A DNA stretch of 30,804 nt. It comes from Prolixibacteraceae bacterium UBA5740. Its GTDB lineage: Bacteria > Bacteroidota > Bacteroidia > Bacteroidales > Prolixibacteraceae. The notes below the pieces were generated by a model. That model was not told the origin of the DNA, made no database searches, and was given only the letters and a program-made list of their open reading frames with translations. This document shows, piece after piece, positions 21,491 through 30,313 of the stretch (positions are counted from its first letter, which is position 1; every line of letters starts with the position of its first letter). Made by a program: the position numbers and the translations under genes. The stretch spans positions 1 to 30,804 of the forward strand of contig DIFU01000020.1 in the NCBI GenBank assembly GCA_002419285.1, in the 5' to 3' direction.

Positions 21491-22945
21491 ATGAAGACGC
21501 TTTCTCAATTGAATCCGGAACCAGTGTGGAAATATTTTGAAGAGATACTAAAGGTTCCCCGTCCATCTAAAAAAGAAGAGAAGATGATACAGTATCTTCT
21601 CGATTTTGCCACGAAAAATAATCTTCAGGCCACCTTGGATGAAGTGGGTAATGTTTTAATCAGAAAGCCTGCATTCCCTGGAAAAGAAAATGTTCCAATT
21701 GTTGTTTTGCAGACCCACATGGATATGGTCTGTGAAAAGAATTCAGATAAGGAGTTTGACTTTGCAAGTGATCCGATTGAAGCCATTGTTGGTGATGAAT
21801 GGATCTCGGCAAACGGGACTACCCTTGGGGCCGATGACGGGATTGGAATAGCAGCCCAGTTGGCCTTGCTTACTGCCAGTGATATTCAACACGGACCCGT
21901 CGAATGCTTGTTCACAGTGGATGAAGAGACAGGTCTTTCGGGCGCATTCGCTTTAAAGAGCGACTTTTTTAACGGGAAAATTTTGCTTAACCTCGATTCG
22001 GAAGATGAAGGGGAAATATTCATAGGGTGCGCCGGAGGAATCGATACCATTGCAACTTTCAGGTATACCAAGGAGCAAACCCCTTTTGGATCAGTGGCCT
22101 TTAAAGTTAAGGTGAGCGGACTAACCGGTGGCCATTCGGGCGACGATATCCACAAAGGATTGGGTAATGCCAACAAAATACTGGCCCGGTTCCTTTACCA
22201 GGAGTTTAATTCTTTGCAAGTTGCCCTGGTTGACTTTGATGGCGGGAACCTTAGAAATGCCATTGCACGGGAAGCGTTTGCTTGGCTTGTTATTCCGGCA
22301 TCACACAGGGACCAGTTCCAGTCAGATTTTGAACAATTCGAGAAAGCGGTAAGGGAGGAGTATCAAAAAACCGAACCAAACCTGGAGATGTATGTTACCC
22401 CAACTGAATCACCTTACCAGGTAATGAACCATTCCACGGCAAGGAACCTTCTTAATGCTTTGGTTGCCTGTCCGCACGGAGTTCTGGAAATGAGCCCGCG
22501 AATGCCCGGAATGGTCGAGACATCCACTAACCTGGCATCTGTGAAATTCATGCCATTTAATGAAATAATCGTTACCACAAGCCAGCGAAGTGAGATCGAG
22601 AGCCGGAAACAACTTGCAGCCAATATGGTTGAGGCAACATTCCGGTTGGCCGGGGCTACCGTCGAGCATTCTGACGGTTATCCGGGTTGGACTCCCAATC
22701 CTGATTCCGAGATACTCAAAGTCGCGGTCGAATCCTATCGCCGGTTGTTTGATACCGAACCCATCGTCAGGTCCATTCATGCCGGTTTGGAGTGTGGATT
22801 GTTCCTTCAGAAGTATCCGGGACTTGACATGATTTCGATTGGACCCACCATCAAGGGAGCACACTCTCCAAGTGAACGGATCAATATCGAAACAACCGAG
22901 AAATTCTGGAAGCACCTCGTGGATATCCTGGAAACACTCAATTAG
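21491..22945 (+). CDS. pepD: Aminoacyl-histidine dipeptidase (M20 family)
   Basis: A cytosolic zinc dipeptidase of broad specificity (Xaa-His and others). The start ATG at 21491 gives MKTLSQLNPEPVWKYFEEIL, the normal N-terminus. The open frame extends 62 codons further upstream but that part has no family similarity and overlaps the promoter. The 484-residue protein shows the M20 metal ligands: His in LQTHMDMVCEKN (about residue 78), Asp in LGADDGIG, the Glu pair in VDEETGLSG, Asp in LDSEDEGE, and a C-terminal GAHSPSERI motif. The insertion/dimer domain has SGLTGGHSGDDI. It lies 39 nt upstream of queA, in the same transcript. Confidence 0.94.
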   Translation: MKTLSQLNPEPVWKYFEEILKVPRPSKKEEKMIQYLLDFATKNNLQATLDEVGNVLIRKPAFPGKENVPIVVLQTHMDMVCEKNSDKEFDFASDPIEAIVGDEWISANGTTLGADDGIGIAAQLALLTASDIQHGPVECLFTVDEETGLSGAFALKSDFFNGKILLNLDSEDEGEIFIGCAGGIDTIATFRYTKEQTPFGSVAFKVKVSGLTGGHSGDDIHKGLGNANKILARFLYQEFNSLQVALVDFDGGNLRNAIAREAFAWLVIPASHRDQFQSDFEQFEKAVREEYQKTEPNLEMYVTPTESPYQVMNHSTARNLLNALVACPHGVLEMSPRMPGMVETSTNLASVKFMPFNEIIVTTSQRSEIESRKQLAANMVEATFRLAGATVEHSDGYPGWTPNPDSEILKVAVESYRRLFDTEPIVRSIHAGLECGLFLQKYPGLDMISIGPTIKGAHSPSERINIETTEKFWKHLVDILETLN

Positions 22946-22984
22946 GTTGTTTTCCCGGATGCCGTAATGATTTAAAATATTCGA

Positions 22985-24193
22985 TTGACTGCGATTCCCC
23001 ATATTTCTGTATCGGAGTTCACCTATGAACTTCCTGAGGAGAAAATTGCCCTCTTCCCTTTATCGGAAAGAGATCAATCCCGTTTGCTGTTATGGAACAA
23101 AGGCGAGATTTCAGAAGGGGTATTCTCTGAAATCCCGGATTTTATTCCTGAAGAGTCGATGCTGGTGTTCAATAATACCAGGGTAATTCATGCCCGGCTA
23201 TTTTTCAAAAGGGAAACCGGTGCCCGCATTGAAATATTTTGCCTGGAACCACACAGTCCTTCAGATTATCAATTGTCCTTCCAGGAAACGGGTGCCGTTG
23301 AATGGAAATGCCTTGTTGGCAATGCCAAAAAGTGGAAACAGGGAATCCTTGAGAAGAAGGTTATTATCAGGGATGAAGTAGTTAATCTCACTGCCCGGAT
23401 GATCGAACGGTCAGGAAATGCCTTCATCATTCGTTTCACTTGGGACAAGCCTGTCCATTTTTCCGAAATCATAGAGTTTGCAGGAAATATCCCCATTCCA
23501 CCATACCTGAACAGGGAGGCCGAGGCCAGTGATAACCAGCGGTACCAGACGATGTATGCAAAGATCGATGGATCGGTTGCCGCCCCTACCGCCGGCCTGC
23601 ATTTTACGGATGAAGTAATGTCCAGGCTCGGAAAGCGAAAGGTCAAAAGTGCTGAATTAACCCTGCATGTTGGGGCAGGAACTTTTCAGCCGGTGAAGTC
23701 AGAGACGATTGCTGACCATCAAATGCATACCGAAACCGTAGTGATCACCCGCGAATTTGTCCATGACCTGATAAAGCGCAAGGGAAAGGTTATAGCGGTA
23801 GGAACCACATCGGTTCGATCGCTTGAGAGTATGTTCTGGCTTGGGACCAAATTGCCCCAGATGCCCAACGATGAGGCTCTGTACGTAAATCAGTGGGAGC
23901 CATACCATGAAACCTCAATTGTGTCAATTGAGCAGTCATTGAATAATATTATGCATCGAATGGATCAGATGAAGGCGGGGCAATTATCTTTTTCAACTTC
24001 CATTATCATTGTTCCCGGTTACCAATTCCGTATCATCGATGGCATGGTGACCAATTTTCACCAGCCACAAAGTACCCTGCTGCTGCTGGTGGGTGCTTTT
24101 ATCGGGAATGACTGGCGAAATGTATATGACTATGCCCTGCGAAATAACTTCCGCTTTTTGAGTTATGGCGACAGTAACCTTTACCTTCGTTAA
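22985..24193 (+). CDS. queA: S-adenosylmethionine:tRNA ribosyltransferase-isomerase
   Basis: The enzyme transfers the ribosyl part of SAM to 7-aminomethyl-deazaguanine in tRNA to make epoxyqueuosine. The 402-residue protein has the N-terminal SEFTYELPEEKIALFPL, the core LVFNNTRVIHARL, the VAAPTAGLHFTDEVM signature, LTLHVGAGTFQPV, GTTSVRSLES and NFHQPQSTLLLLVGAF. It is longer than E. coli QueA (356), as in some Bacteroidota homologues. No ATG lies in frame between the upstream stop (22973-22975) and the conserved region, so the start must be TTG at 22985, or an ATT two codons before. The gene follows pepD by 39 nt. Confidence 0.93.
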   Translation: MTAIPHISVSEFTYELPEEKIALFPLSERDQSRLLLWNKGEISEGVFSEIPDFIPEESMLVFNNTRVIHARLFFKRETGARIEIFCLEPHSPSDYQLSFQETGAVEWKCLVGNAKKWKQGILEKKVIIRDEVVNLTARMIERSGNAFIIRFTWDKPVHFSEIIEFAGNIPIPPYLNREAEASDNQRYQTMYAKIDGSVAAPTAGLHFTDEVMSRLGKRKVKSAELTLHVGAGTFQPVKSETIADHQMHTETVVITREFVHDLIKRKGKVIAVGTTSVRSLESMFWLGTKLPQMPNDEALYVNQWEPYHETSIVSIEQSLNNIMHRMDQMKAGQLSFSTSIIIVPGYQFRIIDGMVTNFHQPQSTLLLLVGAFIGNDWRNVYDYALRNNFRFLSYGDSNLYLR

Positions 24194-24196
24194 GCC

Positions 24197-24220
24197 AAGG
24201 GTTTTTACTCGCCCTTTTTT
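24197..24220 (+). terminator. Weak intrinsic terminator after queA
   Basis: AAGGG and CCCTT form a 5-bp stem with a 10-nt loop followed by a run of T (24215-24220), starting four nt past the queA stop. The short stem keeps this tentative. Confidence 0.45.
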
Positions 24221-24358
24221 GCCAGATATTCATTCCATTACAGGTTGTCGTCGGTGAAATTTCACTATACAGAGATAAAAGAATCCTGTTGGTCTGTTTT
24301 CTTTCCCCAATCAACCCAGCCATTGTACTTTTGAACTGAAAATGATGAAATCATCCTA

Positions 24359-24478
24359 ATGACACAACTCGATTTTCCAGGGTCTGCCGGTCTTTTTCAC
24401 TTCGGCAAAACTGAATCCGAACAATCGTTTTGGTGGCATTTCGTGGATGGTAAAGGAGCATTGACCCTGCCTTTCTGA
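24359..24478 (+). CDS. Possible 39-residue protein of unknown function
   Basis: An ATG-to-TGA frame of 39 codons, beginning MTQLDFPGSAGLFHFGKTES and ending in a GALTLPF tail, lies between queA and the sensor kinase. It is preceded at a suitable distance by an exact -7 promoter box (24326-24333). Composition is that of a soluble peptide with aromatic residues (FWWHF in the middle); no signal sequence or known motif is visible. I do not recognise it. It could be chance, since a 40-codon frame is not rare at this base composition. Confidence 0.25.
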   Translation: MTQLDFPGSAGLFHFGKTESEQSFWWHFVDGKGALTLPF

Positions 24479-24510
24479 TTTTTCATATCTTTAAATACCA
24501 AAACCATCGT

Positions 24511-25593
24511 ATGCGTCCAAATTATTTTTCCGGAAAACGACTGCAGATCTTGCTTCACATACTGGCATGGAGCATTTTTATCGTTATTCCGGTATTTGTC
24601 CTGTTTGTTTATGGTGATGGAAATCTGGGACGACTTGGGCACTTCTATACCAACGCCGTAGCTTTTGGGGTCATCTTTTATATGAATTATTTTTATCTGG
24701 CTCCCCGATATTTCTTCAACCAAAAGAAGCTTAAATATTTTTTACTGGTTGCTTTGTTGATCCTACTTGTTTATCTTATTCTTCGGCAAATTGATGGCTA
24801 TGTTTTCAGGAAATTTGCCGAAGAGGCAGGCAATGCGGAAAGTGTAAAGCGCTTCCTGGAAAGGGATAGAAAAGTGATACCCACTATGGTGATTTTCAGG
24901 TTTGTCAATTTCTTTTTCACTTCGGTTTTGCTGGTTGGATTTTCGCTGGGTCTGGCTGTTTTCAACCGTCTCGAAATGAATGAAAAAAGGCAAAAAGAGC
25001 TGGAGAAGGAAAAACTGGATTCCGAGTTGGCCTTTTTGAAAAACCAGGTAAGTCCTCATTTCTTTTTTAATACCTTGAATAACATCTATTCCTTGATTGG
25101 AATGGATACCAACATGGCCCAGGAATCGGTTCTGAAGCTTTCAAAACTGATGCGTTATTTGTTGTATGAATCGGAAGTTGGCCGTACCTTACTGAGCCAT
25201 GAAATTGATTTCATGAAGAACTACATCGATTTGATGAGGCTTCGGTTGAGTTCAAGAGTGGAATTGAAGATTGATTTTCCGGAAAGGTTCCAGGATATAC
25301 ATATTCCACCCTTGCTGTTCATTCCATTCATTGAGAATGCCTTTAAACATGGGGTCAGCTATTCCAGCCAATCTTTCATCCTTATTCGAATGGAGGCATC
25401 AGAACATGAATTGCGGTTTGAATGTGTCAACAGCATGGGTGACAGTAGTGCCCCCGACGATGGCCAGCATTCGGGCATTGGGCTTGAAAATGTTCAAAAG
25501 AGATTAAGGTTGCTCTTTCCTGAACAGTATCAGTTGAAGGTCGAAAATGACGGGAAGGAATTTCGCGTGGGGCTGGCCATCAGGATGTCATGA
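24511..25593 (+). CDS. LytS/YehU-type sensor histidine kinase
   Basis: A 360-residue inner-membrane kinase of the His_kinase (PF06580) group. Four hydrophobic helices lie at about residues 13-33, 45-63, 75-92 and 126-150, followed by a short coiled coil (about 153-178, rich in EKRQKELEKEKL). The phospho-acceptor is His183 in LKNQVSPHFFFNTLNN. The ATP-binding part has the N-box IENAFKH (274-280) and the G-box SGIGLENVQKR (321-331). There is no separate extracellular sensor domain, so the membrane part probably senses the signal. The LytTR regulator gene follows after 125 nt, its likely partner. Confidence 0.93.
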   Translation: MRPNYFSGKRLQILLHILAWSIFIVIPVFVLFVYGDGNLGRLGHFYTNAVAFGVIFYMNYFYLAPRYFFNQKKLKYFLLVALLILLVYLILRQIDGYVFRKFAEEAGNAESVKRFLERDRKVIPTMVIFRFVNFFFTSVLLVGFSLGLAVFNRLEMNEKRQKELEKEKLDSELAFLKNQVSPHFFFNTLNNIYSLIGMDTNMAQESVLKLSKLMRYLLYESEVGRTLLSHEIDFMKNYIDLMRLRLSSRVELKIDFPERFQDIHIPPLLFIPFIENAFKHGVSYSSQSFILIRMEASEHELRFECVNSMGDSSAPDDGQHSGIGLENVQKRLRLLFPEQYQLKVENDGKEFRVGLAIRMS

Positions 25594-25718
25594 GTAGATT
25601 TTAATAGAAGTTCTGGCCCTGGTATCAAGGGAATCTGCTTATATTTTCAGTTGATCAGGTCATTGTTTTTCAAATGTTCTAAACATGATAGCAGGTTTAA
25701 AAGCTTAAAAATTCTATT

Positions 25719-26435
25719 ATGAAGTTGAATGTCGTTGCAATAGATGATGAACCACTGGCCTTGAAGTTGGTTTCTGATTACATCCGGAAAACGCCTTTTC
25801 TTGAACTCCTGGGATCATTCGAAAATCCTATGGAAGCGCTGGAGTTTTTAAACAATCATAAAGCAGATCTTATTTTTCTGGACATACAGATGCCTGGATT
25901 GCTGGGTACCGAATTTGCCAGAATGGTTGACGCTGAAACGCGGATAATATTTACCACTGCCTACTCGCAATATGCAGTCGAAGGATTTAAGCTGGAAGCA
26001 GTTGACTACCTGCTGAAGCCTTTTGGTTACGAAGAGTTTCTTGAATCTGCCGGGAGGGCCAAAAAGCGGATCCATACCGAATCGGCGCCATCTGTCACAG
26101 TTGAAACCAAAGACAATTTTCTGTTCCTGAAATCGGAATACAAGATCCGGCGAATCAATTTCGATGATATACTTTATGTCGAGGGCTTGAAGGACTACAT
26201 CAAGGTTTATTTGAAAGGGGAGGATAAGCCTGTGCTTTCACTCAGCTCACTGAAGGTTATGGAGGAAAAGCTGCCTTCCCTGAATTTTATGCGTGTTCAT
26301 CGATCTTATATCGTCAATCTGTCACAGGTTAACCAGGTGGATAGAAGCCGTATCGTTTTTGGGAAAGTTTACATTCCGGTCAGTGATCAATACAAGGAGA
26401 AATTTCAGGAATTTCTGGACAGAAATTTTCTTTGA
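25719..26435 (+). CDS. LytTR-family response regulator
   Basis: A 238-residue transcription regulator. The receiver domain (1-120) has the acidic pair Asp9/Asp10, the phospho-acceptor Asp55 in LIFLDIQMPG, Thr in IIFTTAYS and Lys in YLLKPFGYEEF. The LytTR DNA-binding domain (about 138-236) includes FLKSEYKIRRINFDDILYVEGLKDYIKVYL and FMRVHRSYIVNLSQV. It is the partner of the kinase just upstream. Its stop lies five nt from the stop of the convergent acyltransferase gene, so transcripts must overlap at their 3' ends. The target genes are unknown. Confidence 0.94.
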   Translation: MKLNVVAIDDEPLALKLVSDYIRKTPFLELLGSFENPMEALEFLNNHKADLIFLDIQMPGLLGTEFARMVDAETRIIFTTAYSQYAVEGFKLEAVDYLLKPFGYEEFLESAGRAKKRIHTESAPSVTVETKDNFLFLKSEYKIRRINFDDILYVEGLKDYIKVYLKGEDKPVLSLSSLKVMEEKLPSLNFMRVHRSYIVNLSQVNQVDRSRIVFGKVYIPVSDQYKEKFQEFLDRNFL

Positions 26436-26440
26436 TGTTC

Positions 26441-28237
26441 TTATTCTCTATTGGAATAGAATCTTTCAAGCAAGGTTCCATCGTTTACTTCCTTCGATAG
26501 CGATTCAATGATGTTTTTGGGAACATCGAATATATCGAGAACAATCAATCCGTCGAGGCAATTATTGAAGAGAGGATCGACATTGAATCCTGCGATTCGG
26601 GCGTTGAGCTTGATGTATTTCTTGATGAGCACCGGCAGTCCGGAATTTAAGGCATCCACGTCCCCTATGATCTTGTCAAGCCTGTTGATGTCCTTTTCCA
26701 TCGTGTCCATCAATACTTTAAGATCAGGGTTTTCAGTCCTGAATTTATATGAGTTTCGTGGCCTGATCATTTTTGCAACCTGCCAGTCAAAATGGTTTGC
26801 CAAAATAAACTTAATGATCAGCTCTTTCGATATTTTCGAATAGTTGTTACTGATGCTTACCGGTCCCGTCAGATATCGATATTCGGGATTTTTCAGAATA
26901 AAATAAAGTATTCCCTTCCAAAGCAGGAAAAGAGGCATTGGTTTTCGCTGATATTCCTTAATCACAAAAGATCTGCCCAATTCGAGCGACTGAATCAGGA
27001 AATCATTCAATCCTGCATCGAGCCTGAAAAGTGTATGAAGATAAAATCCCCGGGGCCCATATTGTTTCATTATCTCATTGCCCAATCCGATACGATAGGC
27101 TCCAACAAGTCTTTCCTCTACTTCGTCCCAAATAAACAGCTGGTTATAATAGATGTCAAATTCATCAAGATCAATACTGCGGTTAGATCCTTCACCGACA
27201 TCACGAAAGGTGATTTCCCTGAGCCTGCCGATTTCAGTAAGAATGGATGGGATTTCGACGGATGGAACACAAAACACGGCGTATTCCCTTAGTTTAAACA
27301 GCAGGAATCTACTCCGGATAGCCTGGATATCCTTTAATAAAAGTTCTTTACTGACAGGTTCAACAATGGTTTCAGGTGCCTGTGCCGGTTTCAGGGTGTA
27401 ATTGAAAAACCTTTTCACTTCCCTCGAGGTCGCCATTCCATATGTTTTTGCCCTTAGGTATCGTCCGAATTGGTATACATCACAAAAACGATCCTGGTCA
27501 GCTTTGCGTATGGGGTTTCCAATCCGGATATGGATCTTTTTGTTCTTCTTGTTGAAAAACTCAGATGGAAGTCTCATATTTTTTAGGGCGGGATGTATCT
27601 GACAAAAGATTTTGAAGAGCCTGCTATAGTTGGGTTGGAAAAGTACCGGGATTACGGGTACTTCCATTTTCCGGATGAATTTGATGACGGGATATCTCCA
27701 GATACCATCGGTCATGGTAAACTGCCAGTCGATCACGCTGGCTTCCTTTGCCGGGAAAATGCACAGGATGCCGCCCATCTGAATATGGGATATCGATTCC
27801 TTTAATCCGGAGAAAATCATCTGTGAATTATTTGTCTCAAGGGAGAAGGGATCCCTTTCGATAAAATAATCCGAAACTGCATCAATCTTTTTGAGAAGGG
27901 GGCCGGCAAAGATTTTTACGTCACTTCGTACCTCCAACGCCAACTTGATCAGCAATAAGCCATCGAGGCCTCCCAAGGGGTGGTTGGCCACAATGATGGC
28001 TGGACCCTCTGATGGAATTCTCTTCACCTCATTGGGGTCATAGTCGACCTGCAGGTTAAGCTGCCTGACTACCTCGTTGATGAAGTCCAAGCCTCTTTTC
28101 TTATGGATTCTTGAATAGATCCTGTTGAGTTTTTGAAACTTCAGGATATACATCAGGAGACGGGCAAAAAATTCTCCTCCAAAAAAATTGAGTGCGGGGT
28201 TGGCATTGACGAGGTCTCTGGGTTTTACCAATTCCAT
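26441..28237 (-). CDS. Fused acyltransferase: PlsC-like domain plus OlsB/GNAT-like domain (aminolipid synthesis type)
   Basis: A 598-residue membrane-associated enzyme. The N-terminal half (about 60-290) is a lysophospholipid-type acyltransferase with VANHPLGGLDGLLL (His86, Asp92) and IFPAKEASV, DGIWRYPVIKFI, MEVPVIPVLF. The C-terminal half (about 300-590) resembles the hemolysin/OlsB acyl-ACP N-acyltransferases, with DEFDIYYNQLFIWDEVEERLVGAYRIGLG, GFYLHTLFRLD, LELGRSFV and LLWKGILYFILKNPEYRYLTGPVSIS. This matches the layout of bifunctional OlsF-like proteins and the GlsB/GlsA pair known for glycine or ornithine lipids. Which head group is made cannot be told. The His-to-Asp spacing is five residues rather than the classical four. 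Confidence 0.85.
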   Translation of the reverse strand: MELVKPRDLVNANPALNFFGGEFFARLLMYILKFQKLNRIYSRIHKKRGLDFINEVVRQLNLQVDYDPNEVKRIPSEGPAIIVANHPLGGLDGLLLIKLALEVRSDVKIFAGPLLKKIDAVSDYFIERDPFSLETNNSQMIFSGLKESISHIQMGGILCIFPAKEASVIDWQFTMTDGIWRYPVIKFIRKMEVPVIPVLFQPNYSRLFKIFCQIHPALKNMRLPSEFFNKKNKKIHIRIGNPIRKADQDRFCDVYQFGRYLRAKTYGMATSREVKRFFNYTLKPAQAPETIVEPVSKELLLKDIQAIRSRFLLFKLREYAVFCVPSVEIPSILTEIGRLREITFRDVGEGSNRSIDLDEFDIYYNQLFIWDEVEERLVGAYRIGLGNEIMKQYGPRGFYLHTLFRLDAGLNDFLIQSLELGRSFVIKEYQRKPMPLFLLWKGILYFILKNPEYRYLTGPVSISNNYSKISKELIIKFILANHFDWQVAKMIRPRNSYKFRTENPDLKVLMDTMEKDINRLDKIIGDVDALNSGLPVLIKKYIKLNARIAGFNVDPLFNNCLDGLIVLDIFDVPKNIIESLSKEVNDGTLLERFYSNRE

Positions 28238-28318
28238 CGGTATTTTGTAGTTTATGGTTTCAAAAATTTGGCTTCAGGCTGATTATGATTATTTTAAAGG
28301 AATAATCATAAATACGGT

Positions 28319-28326
28319 TAATTTTG
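28319..28326 (+). promoter_or_regulatory. Candidate -7 promoter box upstream of ygiQ
   Basis: TAATTTTG matches TAnnTTTG exactly in the 156-nt divergent gap, 67 nt before the YgiQ ATG and five nt before a short ORF. No clear -33 element. Confidence 0.35.
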
Positions 28327-28331
28327 CCACG

Positions 28332-28397
28332 ATGAAAATAGTAAAATTGCCTGAGAGAAGAACCATGCATGTCGGATCTTTGTTTATCCTGATATGA
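28332..28397 (+). CDS. Possible 21-residue upstream ORF overlapping the ygiQ start
   Basis: ATG at 28332 opens a 21-codon frame (MKIVKLPERRTMHVGSLFIL, then Ile) whose TGA overlaps the YgiQ ATG in an ATGA arrangement. The frame directly follows a promoter-like box. This could couple translation of ygiQ to a short leader, or be chance. The peptide shows no codon bias that would suggest sensing of an amino acid. Confidence 0.3.
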   Translation: MKIVKLPERRTMHVGSLFILI

Positions 28398-30280
28398 ACC
28401 GGACATACGATATCAATGAGTGGCTGCCGACATCCAGGAAGGAAATGGAAAAAAGGGGATGGGATTCGGCCGACGTTATTCTTTTTTCGGGTGATGCCTA
28501 TGTGGATCATCCTTCTTTTGGAATGGCAGTGATAGGCAGGCTTTTGGAGGCAGAAGGCCTTCGGGTGGCCATTGTTCCCCAGCCTAACTGGCAGGATGAC
28601 CTTCGTGATTTTAAAAAGCTTGGTCGCCCCAATCTCTTCTTTGCAATTACGGGTGGGAATATGGATTCCATGGTGAACCATTATACAGCAGGACGGCGCA
28701 GACGGTCGGATGATGCTTATACACCTGGCGGAAAGGCCGGTGCCCGACCCGACTATGCAACGATTGTTTATTCCCAAATCATTAAAAAACTCTATCCCGA
28801 CATGCCTTTGGTCATTGGGGGGATAGAAGCCTCGCTGCGAAGGGTTACGCACTATGATTATTGGTCCGATAAGCTGATGCCCTCCATCCTGGTGGATTCA
28901 GGCGCTGACCTCTTGTTTTATGGGATGGCCGAGAAGTCGCTGGGCGAATTTGTAAAACTCATACAGCGTGGAGTCCAGGTCAACAAGCTTACAAATCTTC
29001 CACAGACTGCTTTTCTGACCGATAAGGGAGCCCCTTTTGCCACCCAAAAAAAATGGGATGTTTTGGAGCTGGCGTCACACGAAGATTGTTTGGCTGACAA
29101 AAAAACCTATTCGCGCAATTTTATGCACATCGAAGAGGAGTCAAACAAAATGGAAGCTAAAATGCTGGTACAGCATATCGGCGACCGGCAGGTTGTCATT
29201 AATCCTCCCTGGCCCCCTTTAAGTGAAAAGGAGGTAGACAGGGTTTATGACCTTCCTTACACCAGACTTCCACATCCGCGATATAACGGAAAAGGTGCCA
29301 TCCCGGCATACGATATGATCAGGCACTCCATCAACATACACAGGGGCTGTTTTGGAGGCTGTACCTTCTGCACAATTTCTGCCCACCAGGGTAAGTTCAT
29401 TTCGAGCCGCAGTGAGGAATCAGTCATGAAAGAGGTTGAAAAGGTTACGCAAATGCCTGATTACAAAGGGTATATTTCGGATCTTGGTGGGCCTTCGGCC
29501 AACATGTACAAGATGAAGGGCATTCATGAGGAGATTTGCAAGAAATGTAAAAGACCCTCCTGCATCTTTCCAACGATCTGTAAAAACCTGGATACCAATC
29601 ACCAGCCCATGATGGACCTCTATAAAAAAGTGAGAAGCCATCCAAACGTGAAAAAAGCTTTTGTCGGAAGTGGAATCCGGTATGACATGATTCTTGAAAA
29701 AACCGGAAGAGAAGAGACCGATAAGGCAAACCGACAATATTTGAGGGAAGTTATCAAACATCATGTGTCGGGAAGGCTGAAAGTGGCTCCGGAACATACC
29801 TCCGATGAGGTTTTGAAATTCATGAGGAAGCCTCCCTTCAGTCTTTTTGAAGAGTTGAATAAAGAGTTTGCCAAGATCAATAATGAGGAACATTTGAACC
29901 AACAGCTGATTCCCTATTTTATCAGCAGCCATCCGGGCAGTAAATCAGAAGACATGGCTGACCTGGCCATCAAAACCAAGCAGATGAACTTCAGGCTTGA
30001 GCAGGTGCAGGATTTTACTCCCACTCCAATGACTTTAGCCACGGAGATATATTATTCGGGATACCATCCCTATACCATGGAGAAAGTATATACTGCCCGT
30101 AATCCTGTGGAGAAGCAGAGCCAGCGACAGTTTTTCTTCTGGTACAAGCGTGAGTTCCGCCGCTCGATACTGAACGAATTAAAATCGATCGGTCGAAACG
30201 ACCTGGTCAATAAGCTTTTTGATTTTACCTCCCAAAAAGAAGTACCCGACAAAAGGAATGCATCTTCCAATAAAAAATAA
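28394..30280 (+). CDS. YgiQ family radical SAM protein
   Basis: A 628-residue member of the UPF0313/YgiQ group of radical S-adenosylmethionine enzymes, whose reaction is not established. The N-terminus has LPTSRKEMEKRGWDSADVILFSGDAYVDHPSFG and a B12-binding-like fold region (about 25-180). The radical SAM cluster motif is CFGGCTFC (Cys319, Cys323, Cys326). A second cysteine cluster, Cys382-X2-Cys385-X4-Cys390-X5-Cys396, is typical of the family and may hold another metal centre. FMRKPPFSLFEELNKEF and LIPYFISSHPGS lie near the C-terminus. Start ATG 28394 gives the expected N-terminus. It is followed after 33 nt by a DUF4197 lipoprotein gene. Confidence 0.93.
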   Translation: MNRTYDINEWLPTSRKEMEKRGWDSADVILFSGDAYVDHPSFGMAVIGRLLEAEGLRVAIVPQPNWQDDLRDFKKLGRPNLFFAITGGNMDSMVNHYTAGRRRRSDDAYTPGGKAGARPDYATIVYSQIIKKLYPDMPLVIGGIEASLRRVTHYDYWSDKLMPSILVDSGADLLFYGMAEKSLGEFVKLIQRGVQVNKLTNLPQTAFLTDKGAPFATQKKWDVLELASHEDCLADKKTYSRNFMHIEEESNKMEAKMLVQHIGDRQVVINPPWPPLSEKEVDRVYDLPYTRLPHPRYNGKGAIPAYDMIRHSINIHRGCFGGCTFCTISAHQGKFISSRSEESVMKEVEKVTQMPDYKGYISDLGGPSANMYKMKGIHEEICKKCKRPSCIFPTICKNLDTNHQPMMDLYKKVRSHPNVKKAFVGSGIRYDMILEKTGREETDKANRQYLREVIKHHVSGRLKVAPEHTSDEVLKFMRKPPFSLFEELNKEFAKINNEEHLNQQLIPYFISSHPGSKSEDMADLAIKTKQMNFRLEQVQDFTPTPMTLATEIYYSGYHPYTMEKVYTARNPVEKQSQRQFFFWYKREFRRSILNELKSIGRNDLVNKLFDFTSQKEVPDKRNASSNKK

Positions 30281-30313
30281 TGCAGGGATGAATCCTTAAA
30301 CTAACACAAGATC

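Larger units (their letters stand above)
24194..24510. other. 317-nt gap between queA and the kinase gene
   Basis: The gap holds a weak queA terminator (24197-24220), an exact TAnnTTTG box (TACTTTTG, 24326-24333), and a 39-codon ORF (24359-24478) beginning 26 nt later. A TATCTTTA near 24487-24494, with TTG 22 nt upstream, could be the kinase promoter. No tRNA or other RNA gene is apparent. Confidence 0.45.
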
